This document shows positions 24,355 through 32,654 of a DNA stretch of 47,873 nt, in pieces; positions within the stretch are counted from its first letter, which is position 1; each line of letters opens with the position of its first letter. A program made the translations under genes and the position numbers. The notes beneath the pieces were generated by a model. It was not told the origin of the DNA and did not search any database. It worked only from the letters and a program-made list of their open reading frames with translations. This stretch comes from Faecalicatena contorta (GTDB lineage: Bacteria > Bacillota > Clostridia > Lachnospirales > Lachnospiraceae): NCBI RefSeq assembly GCF_021531895.1, contig NZ_JAFBIX010000024.1, positions 1-47,873 on the forward strand, read 5' to 3'.

Positions 24355-25191
24355 ATGAGTCTGGGATTAAAATATAAAAATCATGAACACATTTTTGATG
24401 AAAAAGAGGTCAATGGTGTGCCATTCCTTACTTATCCACTGCTTGAGCATACTGGTGTTGTAACGCATGGTTTTTCAACCAGGCTTGGAGGTGTCAGTAC
24501 TGGATATTGCTCAACGATGAATATCAGCACAACCAGAGGTGATGATCCGAAGGCGATTGAAGAGAATAAGAGGAGACTTGCAACGGCAATTGGAGTTGAT
24601 GCAGATAGTTTTACTTATACGAATCAGACACATACGACGAATGTTGCAGTAGTGGAACCAAAAGACAGAGGCAGACGTTTTTTGGAAACGGACGGATTGG
24701 TGACGAACGTACCGGGAATCTGTCTGGTAACGTTTTACGCAGATTGTGTTCCATTGTATTTTGTGGATCCTGTGAAGAAAGCGATTGGATTGAGTCATTC
24801 CGGATGGAGAGGTACTGTTCATAAGATGGGAAAAGTTACGGTAGAGACGATGAGAGATGCTTATGGAACGAGGCCGGAAGATGTAATTGCAGCAATTGGT
24901 CCATCAATTTGTCAGGATTGTTACGAAGTGAGCGAAGAAGTTATTGAGCAGTTTCGGAATAATTTTGAGAAAAGTTTGTGTTCAGAATTATTCTATCAAA
25001 AAGAAAATGGAAAATACCAGTTGAATCTTTGGAAAGCAAACCAGGTTGTATTGATGGAGGCAGGAATTAAGAAAGAACATATAGCAGTGACGAATGTCTG
25101 TACACATTGTAATCCAGATATCTTTTTTTCTCATAGAACAACTGGGGAAAAAAGAGGAAACTTAAGTGCACTGCTGGCTTTGAAAGCATAA
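24355..25191 (+). CDS. pgeF: PgeF/YfiH family protein (peptidoglycan editing factor, laccase domain)
   Basis: A 278-residue YfiH-family enzyme. It has HGFSTRLGGVSTG, TNQTHTTNV, the zinc/copper ligands in YADCVPLYF and GLSHSGWRGTV, and GPSICQDCYEV near the C-terminal half, ending with CTHCNPDIFFSHR. In E. coli this family cleaves L-Ser wrongly placed in peptidoglycan precursors; 'polyphenol oxidase' is an older label. Length is normal. It lies between yraN and mscS. Confidence 0.92.
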   Translation: MSLGLKYKNHEHIFDEKEVNGVPFLTYPLLEHTGVVTHGFSTRLGGVSTGYCSTMNISTTRGDDPKAIEENKRRLATAIGVDADSFTYTNQTHTTNVAVVEPKDRGRRFLETDGLVTNVPGICLVTFYADCVPLYFVDPVKKAIGLSHSGWRGTVHKMGKVTVETMRDAYGTRPEDVIAAIGPSICQDCYEVSEEVIEQFRNNFEKSLCSELFYQKENGKYQLNLWKANQVVLMEAGIKKEHIAVTNVCTHCNPDIFFSHRTTGEKRGNLSALLALKA

Positions 25192-25203
25192 CAGGAGGAA
25201 AAG

Positions 25204-26085
25204 ATGGCAACAGAGACAACGAATGAGGTGGCAGAAGTTACACAAGATACGGTAGAAGAGATGAATCAGTTTGTCCAGTATATACAGGACAGTGTTCCTT
25301 CGATGATTGGCTTCGGAATCAGAGTTTTGATGGCGTTGGTAGCTTTTTTCATTGGCAGAATGATTATCAAATGGATTCGAAAGATTGTACGCAGATCTTT
25401 GGAAAGATCCAATGCCGATAAAGGTGTCGAACAGTTTGTAGATTCTGTTTTAAAATTTGGTCTTTATTTCTTGCTGATATTTAGTCTGGTATCGGAATTG
25501 GGAGTTGATACGACTTCAGTGGCAGCGGTGGTCGCTTCTGGTGGTGTGGCAATTGGTCTTGCATTGCAGGGCAGTTTGTCTAATTTTGCTGGCGGTGTTC
25601 TTATACTGATTTTGAAACCATTCCAAGTTGGTGATTATATTATTGAAGACACCAATAAAAATGAAGGAACAGTGAAAGAGATTCAGATCTTCTATACAAA
25701 GCTTAGTACGATAGATAATAAAACCATTGTCATTCCAAATGGTATGTTGACGAATAGTAGTCTTACCAATGCAACGGCAAAGGACGAAAGAAGACTTGAT
25801 CTTAAAGTATCCATTTCTTATGAAGCAGATCTGAAGCAGGCAAAATCATTGATTGAAGAAATTCTGCGAAACGATGAAAGTGTCGAGAAGGATGAAGAAA
25901 TACTTGTATTTGTGGATGAATTGGCAGAAAGTGCGGTAGTTCTCGGTGCCAGAGCATGGGTGAAGAGTGAAGTGTACTGGGAGACCAGATGGCGTGTGCT
26001 AGAGAATATTAAGTTGACGATGGATGCTCAGGGTATCGAGATACCATATCCAAAGCTGTCTGTGCATATGGCGAAAAATAATTGA
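25204..26085 (+). CDS. MscS-type mechanosensitive ion channel
   Basis: A 293-residue small-conductance mechanosensitive channel. Three hydrophobic segments are followed by the Gly/Ala-rich pore helix VAAVVASGGVAIGLALQGSLSNFAGG, then the beta domain (PFQVGDYI, VIPNGMLTNSSLTNAT) and the cytoplasmic alpha/beta domain. It releases solutes on osmotic downshock. AGGAGG precedes the start. Its stop codon overlaps the -35 box of the next promoter. Confidence 0.93.
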   Translation: MATETTNEVAEVTQDTVEEMNQFVQYIQDSVPSMIGFGIRVLMALVAFFIGRMIIKWIRKIVRRSLERSNADKGVEQFVDSVLKFGLYFLLIFSLVSELGVDTTSVAAVVASGGVAIGLALQGSLSNFAGGVLILILKPFQVGDYIIEDTNKNEGTVKEIQIFYTKLSTIDNKTIVIPNGMLTNSSLTNATAKDERRLDLKVSISYEADLKQAKSLIEEILRNDESVEKDEEILVFVDELAESAVVLGARAWVKSEVYWETRWRVLENIKLTMDAQGIEIPYPKLSVHMAKNN

Positions 26086-26110
26086 CAAATTTTAAACGGA
26101 CGAGTAATAT
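26082..26110 (+). promoter_or_regulatory. Promoter of the ATP-grasp operon leader
   Basis: TTGACA (26082-26087), 17-bp spacer, TAATAT (26105-26110). Transcription would start near 26117, just before two successive hairpins, giving a leader of about 115 nt before the first gene. Confidence 0.7.
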
Positions 26111-26120
26111 AATAGTAAGC

Positions 26121-26149
26121 AAAGGTGCCTGAAAAATCAGGTGCCTTTT
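26121..26149 (+). terminator. Leader hairpin 1
   Basis: 12-bp stem (two G-T pairs) AAAGGTGCCTGA/TCAGGTGCCTTT with an AAAA loop and a short T run. It could end the mscS transcript. It also begins only about 4 nt after the predicted start of the next one. Confidence 0.65.
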
Positions 26150-26168
26150 GTTATTATTACGGACAAGG

Positions 26169-26211
26169 ATGTTCTTCTTACGGTTAATCCTCTGTAAGGA
26201 GAACATTTTTT
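26169..26211 (+). terminator. Leader hairpin 2 (intrinsic terminator / attenuator)
   Basis: 13-bp stem ATGTTCTTCTTAC/GTAAGGAGAACAT with one G-T pair, a 12-nt loop and six T residues. It ends only about 20 nt before the ATP-grasp start, so it must be read through or suppressed for the operon to be expressed. Confidence 0.75.
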
Positions 26212-26231
26212 CATTTAGGAAGGTGAGAAAT

Positions 26232-27545
26232 ATGGAATATCTAGTGAATCATGTCGAAGGAATTAACAAATTACTGGCACGTTATGGGGTCAAGTTTGGA
26301 ATTTACAAAAATCAGACATTTCATGAACAGCTTTTTCCTTTCGATGCGATACCGAGAATTATTACGAAAAATGATTTCGCATTGTTGGAAAAAGGACTTA
26401 TTCAGAGAGTAGATGCACTGAATCTGTTTTTGAAAGATGTGTATGGAGAAAAGAAGATAATTAAGGATGGAGTGATTCCAGAAGAATTCGTGTTTTCATC
26501 TTCCGGATACCTTCCGGAATGTGAAGGTGCCTGCCCTCCGAAGAATATATACAGCCATATTTCAGGAATTGATCTGGTACAGGGAAAGGATGGAAGCTGG
26601 TATATATTAGAAGATAATCTCAGAATACCTTCAGGTGCGTCATATCCTCTGATTGCGCGTGAATTGGAACGAAGAGTAGCACCGGAGACTTTCCGGACGA
26701 ATCCGATCATTGACAATCGTAATTATGCAAAGATGCTGACGGATACGATGGAATATGTTAATACAGGCGGCATCAGGGTCATAATGACACCCGGAAGATA
26801 CAATGCCGCATATTTTGAACATTCTTATCTTGCAGAACGAACAGGAAGTGTGCTGGCAATGTGCAGTGATTTGTTCGTAGAAAAAAATCAATTATATTAC
26901 AGGGATTTCCGTGGTGGAAAACAGAAAGTAGGCGTCATTTATCGACGGATTTCAGATGAATATCTTGATCCAATGACGTTCAATCCGGAATCATTGATTG
27001 GTGTTCCAAATATCATGGATGTATATCGCTCGGGAAATGTAGCGATTGTAAATGCACCTGGTAATGGAATTGCGGATGATAAAGGTATCTATTATTTTGT
27101 ACCGAAGATGATCCGGTATTATCTGGATCAAAAACCGATTCTTAAGAATGCGCCGACATATCTTCCGTTTTATGAAGAGGACCGTAAATATGTCCTGGAG
27201 AATCTGGACAAGCTGGTTATCAAAGATGTAGCCGAAGCTGGAGGCTACGGAGTTATCTTTGGAAATGAACTGACAAAAGAAAAGCTGGAAGATATGAAAG
27301 CGTTAGTTCAGAAAGAAGCCCGAAGGTTTATAGCACAAGAAGTGATTGATTTTCAGGATCTTCACATTATAGAGGGAGACGAACGGGTTCCAAGGAAAGC
27401 AGATCTAAGAGCTTTTGTATTATCTGGCGAGAAAACACAAGTTTGGCCGAGTGGGCTAACCAGATTTTCCAGGAATCCGGATTCGTTCGTAGTAAATTCA
27501 TCACAGGGAGGAGGATTTAAAGACACATGGGTATTATCTCAATAG
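26232..27545 (+). CDS. Circularly permuted ATP-grasp protein (DUF404/DUF407 type)
   Basis: A 437-residue protein of the circularly permuted ATP-grasp family, predicted to form amide or peptide bonds by activating a carboxylate with ATP. Visible segments are EDNLRIPSGASYPL, VIYRRISDEYLDP, VAIVNAPGNGIADDKGIYYFVPKMIRYYL, and VIKDVAEAGGYGVIFG near the C-terminus. The family is repeatedly encoded with alpha-E and transglutaminase proteins, as here. The start at 26232 follows AGGAAGGTGAG; the upstream open frame is the terminator leader. It overlaps the alpha-E gene by 19 bp. Confidence 0.87.
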   Translation: MEYLVNHVEGINKLLARYGVKFGIYKNQTFHEQLFPFDAIPRIITKNDFALLEKGLIQRVDALNLFLKDVYGEKKIIKDGVIPEEFVFSSSGYLPECEGACPPKNIYSHISGIDLVQGKDGSWYILEDNLRIPSGASYPLIARELERRVAPETFRTNPIIDNRNYAKMLTDTMEYVNTGGIRVIMTPGRYNAAYFEHSYLAERTGSVLAMCSDLFVEKNQLYYRDFRGGKQKVGVIYRRISDEYLDPMTFNPESLIGVPNIMDVYRSGNVAIVNAPGNGIADDKGIYYFVPKMIRYYLDQKPILKNAPTYLPFYEEDRKYVLENLDKLVIKDVAEAGGYGVIFGNELTKEKLEDMKALVQKEARRFIAQEVIDFQDLHIIEGDERVPRKADLRAFVLSGEKTQVWPSGLTRFSRNPDSFVVNSSQGGGFKDTWVLSQ

Positions 27546-28219
27546 AAAAACTGGATCATTTGTATTGGTTAGGAAGGTACACAGAACGTGTATATACGAC
27601 ACTGAGAAAATTTTTTCGGGTTTTTGATGATATGATAGAGGCACCGGAAGGAAGCTATACATATTACTGTGAAAGATTGAATATTCCTGATATCTATACA
27701 TCAAATCAGCAGTTTGCTGAATCTTATCTTTATGGAAAAGATAATCCGGATTCTTTGTATTCGAATATGAACAGGGCTTTTGACAATGCAATTGTTCTTC
27801 GGGATGAACTGAGCAGTAATGTGCTCAGTTATATGCAGATGGCACTGGACGTATTTGAAAAAGAGCAGCGTGAGATGGCGCCGCTTCTGGAATTACAGTC
27901 AGTGCTTGATGATCTTCTGGCATTCTGGGGATGCGTAGACGATTATGTGGAAGATGAAGAGTGCCGCAATATTATGAAATGCGGAAAATATGTAGAAAGG
28001 TTAGATTTATATATTCGTTTGGAGTATCACACAAAAGATATCGAGAAAGAATTCAGTAAACTTACGAATCGTCTGCATAAAACACCGATGTATTATGATG
28101 CGTCAACATTAGAAAAAATAGCAGGTATGATTCATGATAAATTATCTTGTCCAGAAAAAATGGCAGGAAGAGATCAGGAACTTCTCGATTGTCTGGGAAA
28201 TATTATTGAGGTGAGATAA
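27527..28219 (+). CDS. Alpha-E domain protein (DUF403)
   Basis: A 230-residue all-helical alpha-E protein starting GIISIEKLDHLYWLGRYTERVYTTLRKFFRVFDDM, the typical family opening. Family members are usually nearer 300 residues, so this is a short version. The family has no proven biochemical role; it always accompanies the ATP-grasp protein and is thought to be an accessory or scaffold. It overlaps the ATP-grasp gene by 19 bp and ends 1 nt before the transglutaminase gene. Confidence 0.85.
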   Translation: MGIISIEKLDHLYWLGRYTERVYTTLRKFFRVFDDMIEAPEGSYTYYCERLNIPDIYTSNQQFAESYLYGKDNPDSLYSNMNRAFDNAIVLRDELSSNVLSYMQMALDVFEKEQREMAPLLELQSVLDDLLAFWGCVDDYVEDEECRNIMKCGKYVERLDLYIRLEYHTKDIEKEFSKLTNRLHKTPMYYDASTLEKIAGMIHDKLSCPEKMAGRDQELLDCLGNIIEVR

Positions 28220-28220
28220 C

Positions 28221-28994
28221 ATGAAGTCATTACAGTTCACATACAGGATGGAGTTAAGATTCGATCAGCCTGTATGTGATCATTACTTTGCTTTGCGTTG
28301 TGTGCCGACGTCAAATGATGTACAGAAGATACAGATTACAAGTAGATATGTAAGCCCAACAGATAGCCTGGATGAAGTCATTGATGGATTTGGCAATCAT
28401 AAATATGTGGGTCATTATGCGAATAACCATATGCGGTTTGCATATGAAGTGGAGGGGATGGCTATTGTGTCTGGAATGCAGGTGCAACGTTGTCCGCTTC
28501 ATCCAATGTATAGATTCCCTTCCAGGTTTACAGAGCCTTCTGAGGAATTAAAAAAATATGGGAATTCTTTGAAAATCACATCGAAAGATCATCTGAAAGC
28601 CGCTGTGCAGATTATGGATGCAATCTATCAGGATTTTTCTTATGTTACTGGAAGTACCAATATTCATACGACAGCGGGTGAAGCATGGAAAGGGCGAAAA
28701 GGAGTCTGTCAGGACTATGCACATATTATGATTGCGTTGTGCCGTATGAAGGGGATTCCTGCCAGATATGTAAATGGACTTATGATCGGAGAAGGCTATA
28801 CCCATGCCTGGGTGGAAATCTATACAGGAGAAGGATGGTATGGACTGGATCCGACGAATCATCTGCATGTAGATGATTATTATATAAAATTGGCCCATGG
28901 AAGAGATTATGGGGATTGTGTACTGGATAAGGGATTGTTTCGCGGACAGGCCTGCCAGTCACAGAAAATCTATGTAAATGTGGAGGAAATATAG
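28221..28994 (+). CDS. Transglutaminase-like cysteine protease family protein
   Basis: A 257-residue protein with an N-terminal bacterial transglutaminase-like domain and the papain-fold catalytic triad: Cys in RKGVCQDYAH, His in YTHAWVEIY, Asp in GLDPTNHLH. No signal peptide, so cytoplasmic. Such proteins may cleave or transfer peptides made by the partner ATP-grasp enzyme; a true transglutaminase reaction has not been established for them. It directly abuts the next gene (stop then ATG). Confidence 0.88.
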   Translation: MKSLQFTYRMELRFDQPVCDHYFALRCVPTSNDVQKIQITSRYVSPTDSLDEVIDGFGNHKYVGHYANNHMRFAYEVEGMAIVSGMQVQRCPLHPMYRFPSRFTEPSEELKKYGNSLKITSKDHLKAAVQIMDAIYQDFSYVTGSTNIHTTAGEAWKGRKGVCQDYAHIMIALCRMKGIPARYVNGLMIGEGYTHAWVEIYTGEGWYGLDPTNHLHVDDYYIKLAHGRDYGDCVLDKGLFRGQACQSQKIYVNVEEI

Positions 28995-29933
28995 ATGGTC
29001 GAGACAGTAGTGTCTATGGGACTTCCGGTAGATGAACGTCTGGAAATAAAAAAGAATCGTCTGATGCCGGAAGAGACATCCGATAATATGAAAAGAATTG
29101 GGATCGTAACAGGAACGCATGGAGATGAATTGGAAGGTCAATTCGTGTGTTATGAGTTAAATCAAAGGATTCAGAAACACCCAGAATACCTGCATGGAAT
29201 TGTAGATATATATCCGGCATTTAATCCCTTGGGAATTGATTCGATTACCCGGGGAATTCCCATGTTTGACCTGGATATGAACAGGATATTTCCTGGAAGC
29301 GAAGAAGGACCAATGATGGAAACAATGGTAAGTCGTCTGATGTCTGATCTAAAGGGGGCAGATATGTGCATCGATATTCATGCCAGCAATATTTATCTGG
29401 AAGAAATGCCGCAGGTAAGAATTAATGAAGAAACAGCAGATCAACTTGTACCATATGCGAGGCTGCTAAATGTAGATTTTGTGTGGATACATGCGGCAGC
29501 AACGGTATTGGAGTCTACTTTGGCATATAGTTTGAATATGATCGGCGTACCGACTCTGGTTGTTGAGATGGGTGTTGGCATGCGAATAACAAAAGATTAT
29601 GGATATCAATTGGTGGATGGAATTTTAAATCTTATGAAAGAAATGGGAATCTGGAGTGGTTCGGTTGAATCTGTCAGAGAGCCGCTGATATCTTCAGACC
29701 GGGCAATCGGATTTGTAAATGCAGATCATCCAGGTATCTATCTTCCTGATGCCAGAATCTTTGATGAAGTAATGAGAGGAGATGTGTTGGGAAAAATTGT
29801 AGATCCACTGACAGGAAGTGTGCTGGAGGAGGTTAAAGCACCAATTACAGGAAAAGTATTTACCCGGAGAGAATATCCGATTGTATACAGTGGTTCTCTT
29901 TTGAATCGGATCCTTGGAGGTGCGGAAGAATGA
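28995..29933 (+). CDS. AstE/AspA (M14-type) zinc deacylase or carboxypeptidase, intact site
   Basis: A 312-residue succinylglutamate desuccinylase/aspartoacylase family protein. The zinc ligands are present: His42 and Glu45 in GTHGDE, His129 in DIHAS, and the catalytic Glu191 in VVEMG. A C-terminal barrel-like domain (VLGKIVDPLTGSVLEEVKAPITGKVF) is typical. It would remove an acyl group or a C-terminal residue from an amide product. Position straight after the transglutaminase gene, and a 4-bp overlap with a paralogue, point to a shared function with the ATP-grasp set. Confidence 0.85.
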   Translation: MVETVVSMGLPVDERLEIKKNRLMPEETSDNMKRIGIVTGTHGDELEGQFVCYELNQRIQKHPEYLHGIVDIYPAFNPLGIDSITRGIPMFDLDMNRIFPGSEEGPMMETMVSRLMSDLKGADMCIDIHASNIYLEEMPQVRINEETADQLVPYARLLNVDFVWIHAAATVLESTLAYSLNMIGVPTLVVEMGVGMRITKDYGYQLVDGILNLMKEMGIWSGSVESVREPLISSDRAIGFVNADHPGIYLPDARIFDEVMRGDVLGKIVDPLTGSVLEEVKAPITGKVFTRREYPIVYSGSLLNRILGGAEE

Positions 29934-30865
29934 AAACAGAAGTCATCTATACATTGGACTCTCCATATAGGGAGAAACTGGAAGTTACGGGATATCGTTT
30001 TGGCAGCGGAAGAAAATCTGTCTGTATTGTTGGAGCGATTCGAGGAAATGAGGTACAGCAATTATATGTGTGTTCTCAATTGGTGAAAAAATTGAAAGAG
30101 CTGGAAATGCATGGTGCGATTGTATCGGATAATGAGATCATGGTAATTCCTTCTGTGAATCATCATGCCATGAATATTGGGAAACGATTCTGGGCAGTGG
30201 ATAATACAGATATTAACCGTATGTTCCCAGGATATGATAAGGGTGAGACAACACAGCGAATTGCAGCGGGTGTGTTTGAATGCGTAAAAGAATACAGCTA
30301 TGGAATCCAGTTCGCCAGTTTTTATCTTCCGGGAGATTTTGTACCTCATGTTCGCATGATGGAGACCGGATATCAGAATACGAGTTTGGCAACTTTGTTT
30401 GGGCTTCCGTATGTAGTGGTAAGAAAACCAAAACCTATTGATACAACGACATTGAACTATAACTGGCAAGTATGGGAGACCAGTGCTTTTTCAGTCTATA
30501 CCAGTGAGACTGATGTCGTAGATGAGGAATCTGCACGTCAGGCTGTATCAGCAGTTCTGCGTTTTTTGACAAGGATGGGAATTCTAAGATATAACAGTCA
30601 TAATGGCTATATTGCCAGCATCATTAAAGAAGAGGAACTAACGATTGTTAAAACCAATGCATCTGGAATCTACCGTCGTCTGAAATCGCCGGGAGAAGAG
30701 GTTCATATGGGAGATGTATTAGGAGAGATCTTAGATCCATATGAAGGGGAAGAAATATGTAAAGTGTTAGCACCGACTGACGGTATCATTTTCTTCGCGC
30801 ACAAAAAACCTCTGGTCACTGAAAGTGAGATTGTGTATAAGATGATTCGAAGATTACATGAGTAA
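29930..30865 (+). CDS. AstE/AspA family paralogue lacking metal ligands (probable pseudoenzyme)
   Basis: A 311-residue paralogue of the preceding protein with the same layout and the same C-terminal barrel (VHMGDVLGEILDPYEGEEICKVLAPTDG). The first ligand motif reads AIRGNE, with Arg38 replacing His. The second reads IQFAS, with Phe128 replacing His, and the catalytic Glu region (SAFSVYTS) shows no Glu. The frame is intact and the gene overlaps its partner by 4 bp (ATGA). This suggests a folded but non-catalytic subunit or a changed chemistry. Alignment of the third site is by eye. Confidence 0.8.
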   Translation: MKTEVIYTLDSPYREKLEVTGYRFGSGRKSVCIVGAIRGNEVQQLYVCSQLVKKLKELEMHGAIVSDNEIMVIPSVNHHAMNIGKRFWAVDNTDINRMFPGYDKGETTQRIAAGVFECVKEYSYGIQFASFYLPGDFVPHVRMMETGYQNTSLATLFGLPYVVVRKPKPIDTTTLNYNWQVWETSAFSVYTSETDVVDEESARQAVSAVLRFLTRMGILRYNSHNGYIASIIKEEELTIVKTNASGIYRRLKSPGEEVHMGDVLGEILDPYEGEEICKVLAPTDGIIFFAHKKPLVTESEIVYKMIRRLHE

Positions 30866-30892
30866 AATATATAACAATATAGAAAAAAGTTC

Positions 30893-30920
30893 TTGCAAAT
30901 ATTTTGAAATTCGCTATAAT
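30893..30920 (+). promoter_or_regulatory. Promoter of the tRNA-Thr gene
   Basis: TTGCAA (30893-30898), 16-bp spacer, TATAAT (30915-30920). The tRNA begins 33 bp after the -10 box, so a short 5' leader would be removed by RNase P. Confidence 0.75.
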
Positions 30921-30953
30921 AATATTTGTGACTGCTGATCGTAGCAGCAGAAC

Positions 30954-31026
30954 GCTGGAATAGCTCAGTCGGTAGAGCACTTCACTCGTAATGAAGGGGT
31001 CGTCGGTTCAAGTCCGATTTCCAGCT
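30954..31026 (+). tRNA. tRNA-Thr (anticodon CGU)
   Basis: A 73-nt cloverleaf. The acceptor stem pairs GCTGGAA with TTCCAGC and T is the discriminator base. The D arm contains AGCTCAGTCGGTAGAGC. The anticodon stem CTTCA/TGAAG encloses loop CTCGTAA with anticodon CGT, reading ACG (Thr). The T arm is TCGGTTCAAGTCCGA. CCA is not encoded. It has its own promoter and terminator. Confidence 0.96.
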
Positions 31027-31032
31027 TAAAAT

Positions 31033-31068
31033 AAAACTACAGCTCTTAGATTAGAGTTGTAGTTTTTC
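31033..31068 (+). terminator. Intrinsic terminator after tRNA-Thr
   Basis: 14-bp stem AAAACTACAGCTCT/AGAGTTGTAGTTTT with one weak pair, a TAGATT loop and a T-rich tail. Confidence 0.85.
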
Positions 31069-31155
31069 TTTTTTTAACATAAATTTGATAGTTGTAACAT
31101 AGGATTTGCATTATAATAGTATTAGGAAACAGGATATAGACTGGAGGAATGTAAG

Positions 31156-31794
31156 ATTAAAAAGGAAGTAAAACAAGAGATAGAGCAGATTGCTGCAGAT
31201 ATGGAAAAAGAAAAGTATGAACTGCGCTATCAATATGTAGTGGGAATATTAAAAGCAAAAATCAATATAATAAATGAACAATTGTCACGTGAGTATGGCA
31301 GAGAAATTATTCGGGAGGTCAGCAGCAGACTGAAAAAACCAGACAGTATTCACGCAAAATTGCTCCGAAAAGATTATGAAAGGAATTTTGCGGCAGCAAA
31401 GAAAAAGCTGAATGATCTGATTGGGATTCGTATCGTGTGTTTATTTCTTGATGATGTGTATAAGGTTGCAGAAATGCTTCAAAAACAGAGTGATGTAGAA
31501 GTCATTAAGATTAAGGACTACATCGAAAAGCCGAAGAAGAATGGCTATATGAGTCTTCATATGATTGTTGAGATTCCGATTTATCTCGGGGAACATTCTG
31601 AGATAAAAAGAGCGGAGATTCAGATCCGTACGTCGGCTATGGACTTCTGGTCTGTATTGGATTATCAGTTGATTTATAAGAAGAATGTGTCTGGAGCAGA
31701 GGAAGTGGCGAAGGAATTAAAAGGGTATTCCGAAGAGATCGCTGCATTGGATAAGAAGATGATGAAGCTGCGCAATAAAATAGATAAGATATAA
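31156..31794 (+). CDS. Small alarmone synthetase (RelA/SpoT domain, RelQ/YjbM-like)
   Basis: A single-domain GTP/GDP pyrophosphokinase that makes (p)ppGpp; no hydrolase or regulatory domain. Motifs: DLIGIRIVCLF, PKKNGYMSLHM and the catalytic Glu in AEIQIRTSAMDFWS. The usual first ATG is at 31201, but it has no ribosome binding site. An ideal GGAGG (31143-31147) lies 8 nt before an in-frame ATT at 31156. Initiation there gives 212 residues, whose N-terminus better matches RelQ-type lengths. The ATG at 31148 is followed at once by a stop. A TATAAT box is at 31112-31117. The product is certain; the ATT start is a proposal. Confidence 0.8.
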   Translation: MKKEVKQEIEQIAADMEKEKYELRYQYVVGILKAKINIINEQLSREYGREIIREVSSRLKKPDSIHAKLLRKDYERNFAAAKKKLNDLIGIRIVCLFLDDVYKVAEMLQKQSDVEVIKIKDYIEKPKKNGYMSLHMIVEIPIYLGEHSEIKRAEIQIRTSAMDFWSVLDYQLIYKKNVSGAEEVAKELKGYSEEIAALDKKMMKLRNKIDKI

Positions 31795-31856
31795 GAAATA
31801 TGTATCAGGAGGTGCGATGTGTTGCATCTCCTGTGTTGCATTATCGAAGAACTCTG

Positions 31857-32654
31857 CTAATAATGTTTTGTGCACCATGTCTCCAGAATGCTGATCAGCG
31901 AATAGAGAAGCATTGCCATAATACATAGAAGAACGATGCTCATCAGAAGCCAATCCATTTTAAATACTTGACTAGAGTAGATAATCAGATATCCAAGACC
32001 ATTTCTTGCTGCCAGAAATTCTCCAATAATAACACCTACCAGGCAAAGCCCGATATTTACTTTCATATTGCTGATGATCGCAGGTATTGAACTTGGAATG
32101 ACAACTTTTGTCAATGCCTGAAAGCGGCTGCCTTGTAAGGTGTAGATTAATTTGATCTTTCCTGGATCTACGGTTGTAAAACTGGTATATAGACTTAAGA
32201 TACTTCCAAAGATCGCCACTGACATACCGGCAACAATAATTGTCGTTTTTGTCGCACCCAGCCATACAATGAGTAAAGGAGCCAGAGCTGATTTTGGGAG
32301 ACTGTTCAGTACCACCAGATAAGGATCTAAAATTTCAGAAAGCTTACAACTGAACCATAGAGCAACTGCCACCAAGACTCCGATGGCAGTAACTAAGAGG
32401 AAGCTTATGATGGTTTCATACAGTGTGATTCCTATGTGAAGAAAAATACTTTTATCAAGCACCATATTCCAGAAACACAGAGCAATTTTGGACGGGCTGC
32501 TGAAAATAAATGAATCAATGATTCCTATATTTGCCGTGAATTCCCAGATAAAGAGGAAACTTAGAAGAATCAAGATTCTGGAAATTCGTACAATACGCTG
32601 ATGTTTTCGGTGATTTAAAAGGTATTGCTGTTGACCTTGAGATAGATCACTCAT
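31857..32654 (-). CDS. ABC transporter permease (SsuC/TauC/ThiX-like)
   Basis: A 265-residue integral membrane permease with about six hydrophobic segments. The binding-protein-dependent transport motif is in the loop around LQGSRFQALTKVVIPSSIPAI. This group imports sulfonates, taurine, nitrate or thiamine precursors. It overlaps the upstream ATPase gene by 8 bp and reads towards the alarmone synthetase gene. No substrate-binding protein is encoded beside it, so the substrate cannot be inferred. Confidence 0.88.
   Translation of the reverse strand: MSDLSQGQQQYLLNHRKHQRIVRISRILILLSFLFIWEFTANIGIIDSFIFSSPSKIALCFWNMVLDKSIFLHIGITLYETIISFLLVTAIGVLVAVALWFSCKLSEILDPYLVVLNSLPKSALAPLLIVWLGATKTTIIVAGMSVAIFGSILSLYTSFTTVDPGKIKLIYTLQGSRFQALTKVVIPSSIPAIISNMKVNIGLCLVGVIIGEFLAARNGLGYLIIYSSQVFKMDWLLMSIVLLCIMAMLLYSLISILETWCTKHY

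Noticed and set aside
26148-26231. N-terminal extension of the ATP-grasp protein
   Set aside because: That stretch is the second leader terminator; the ATG at 26232 has a good ribosome site and starts the conserved family sequence.
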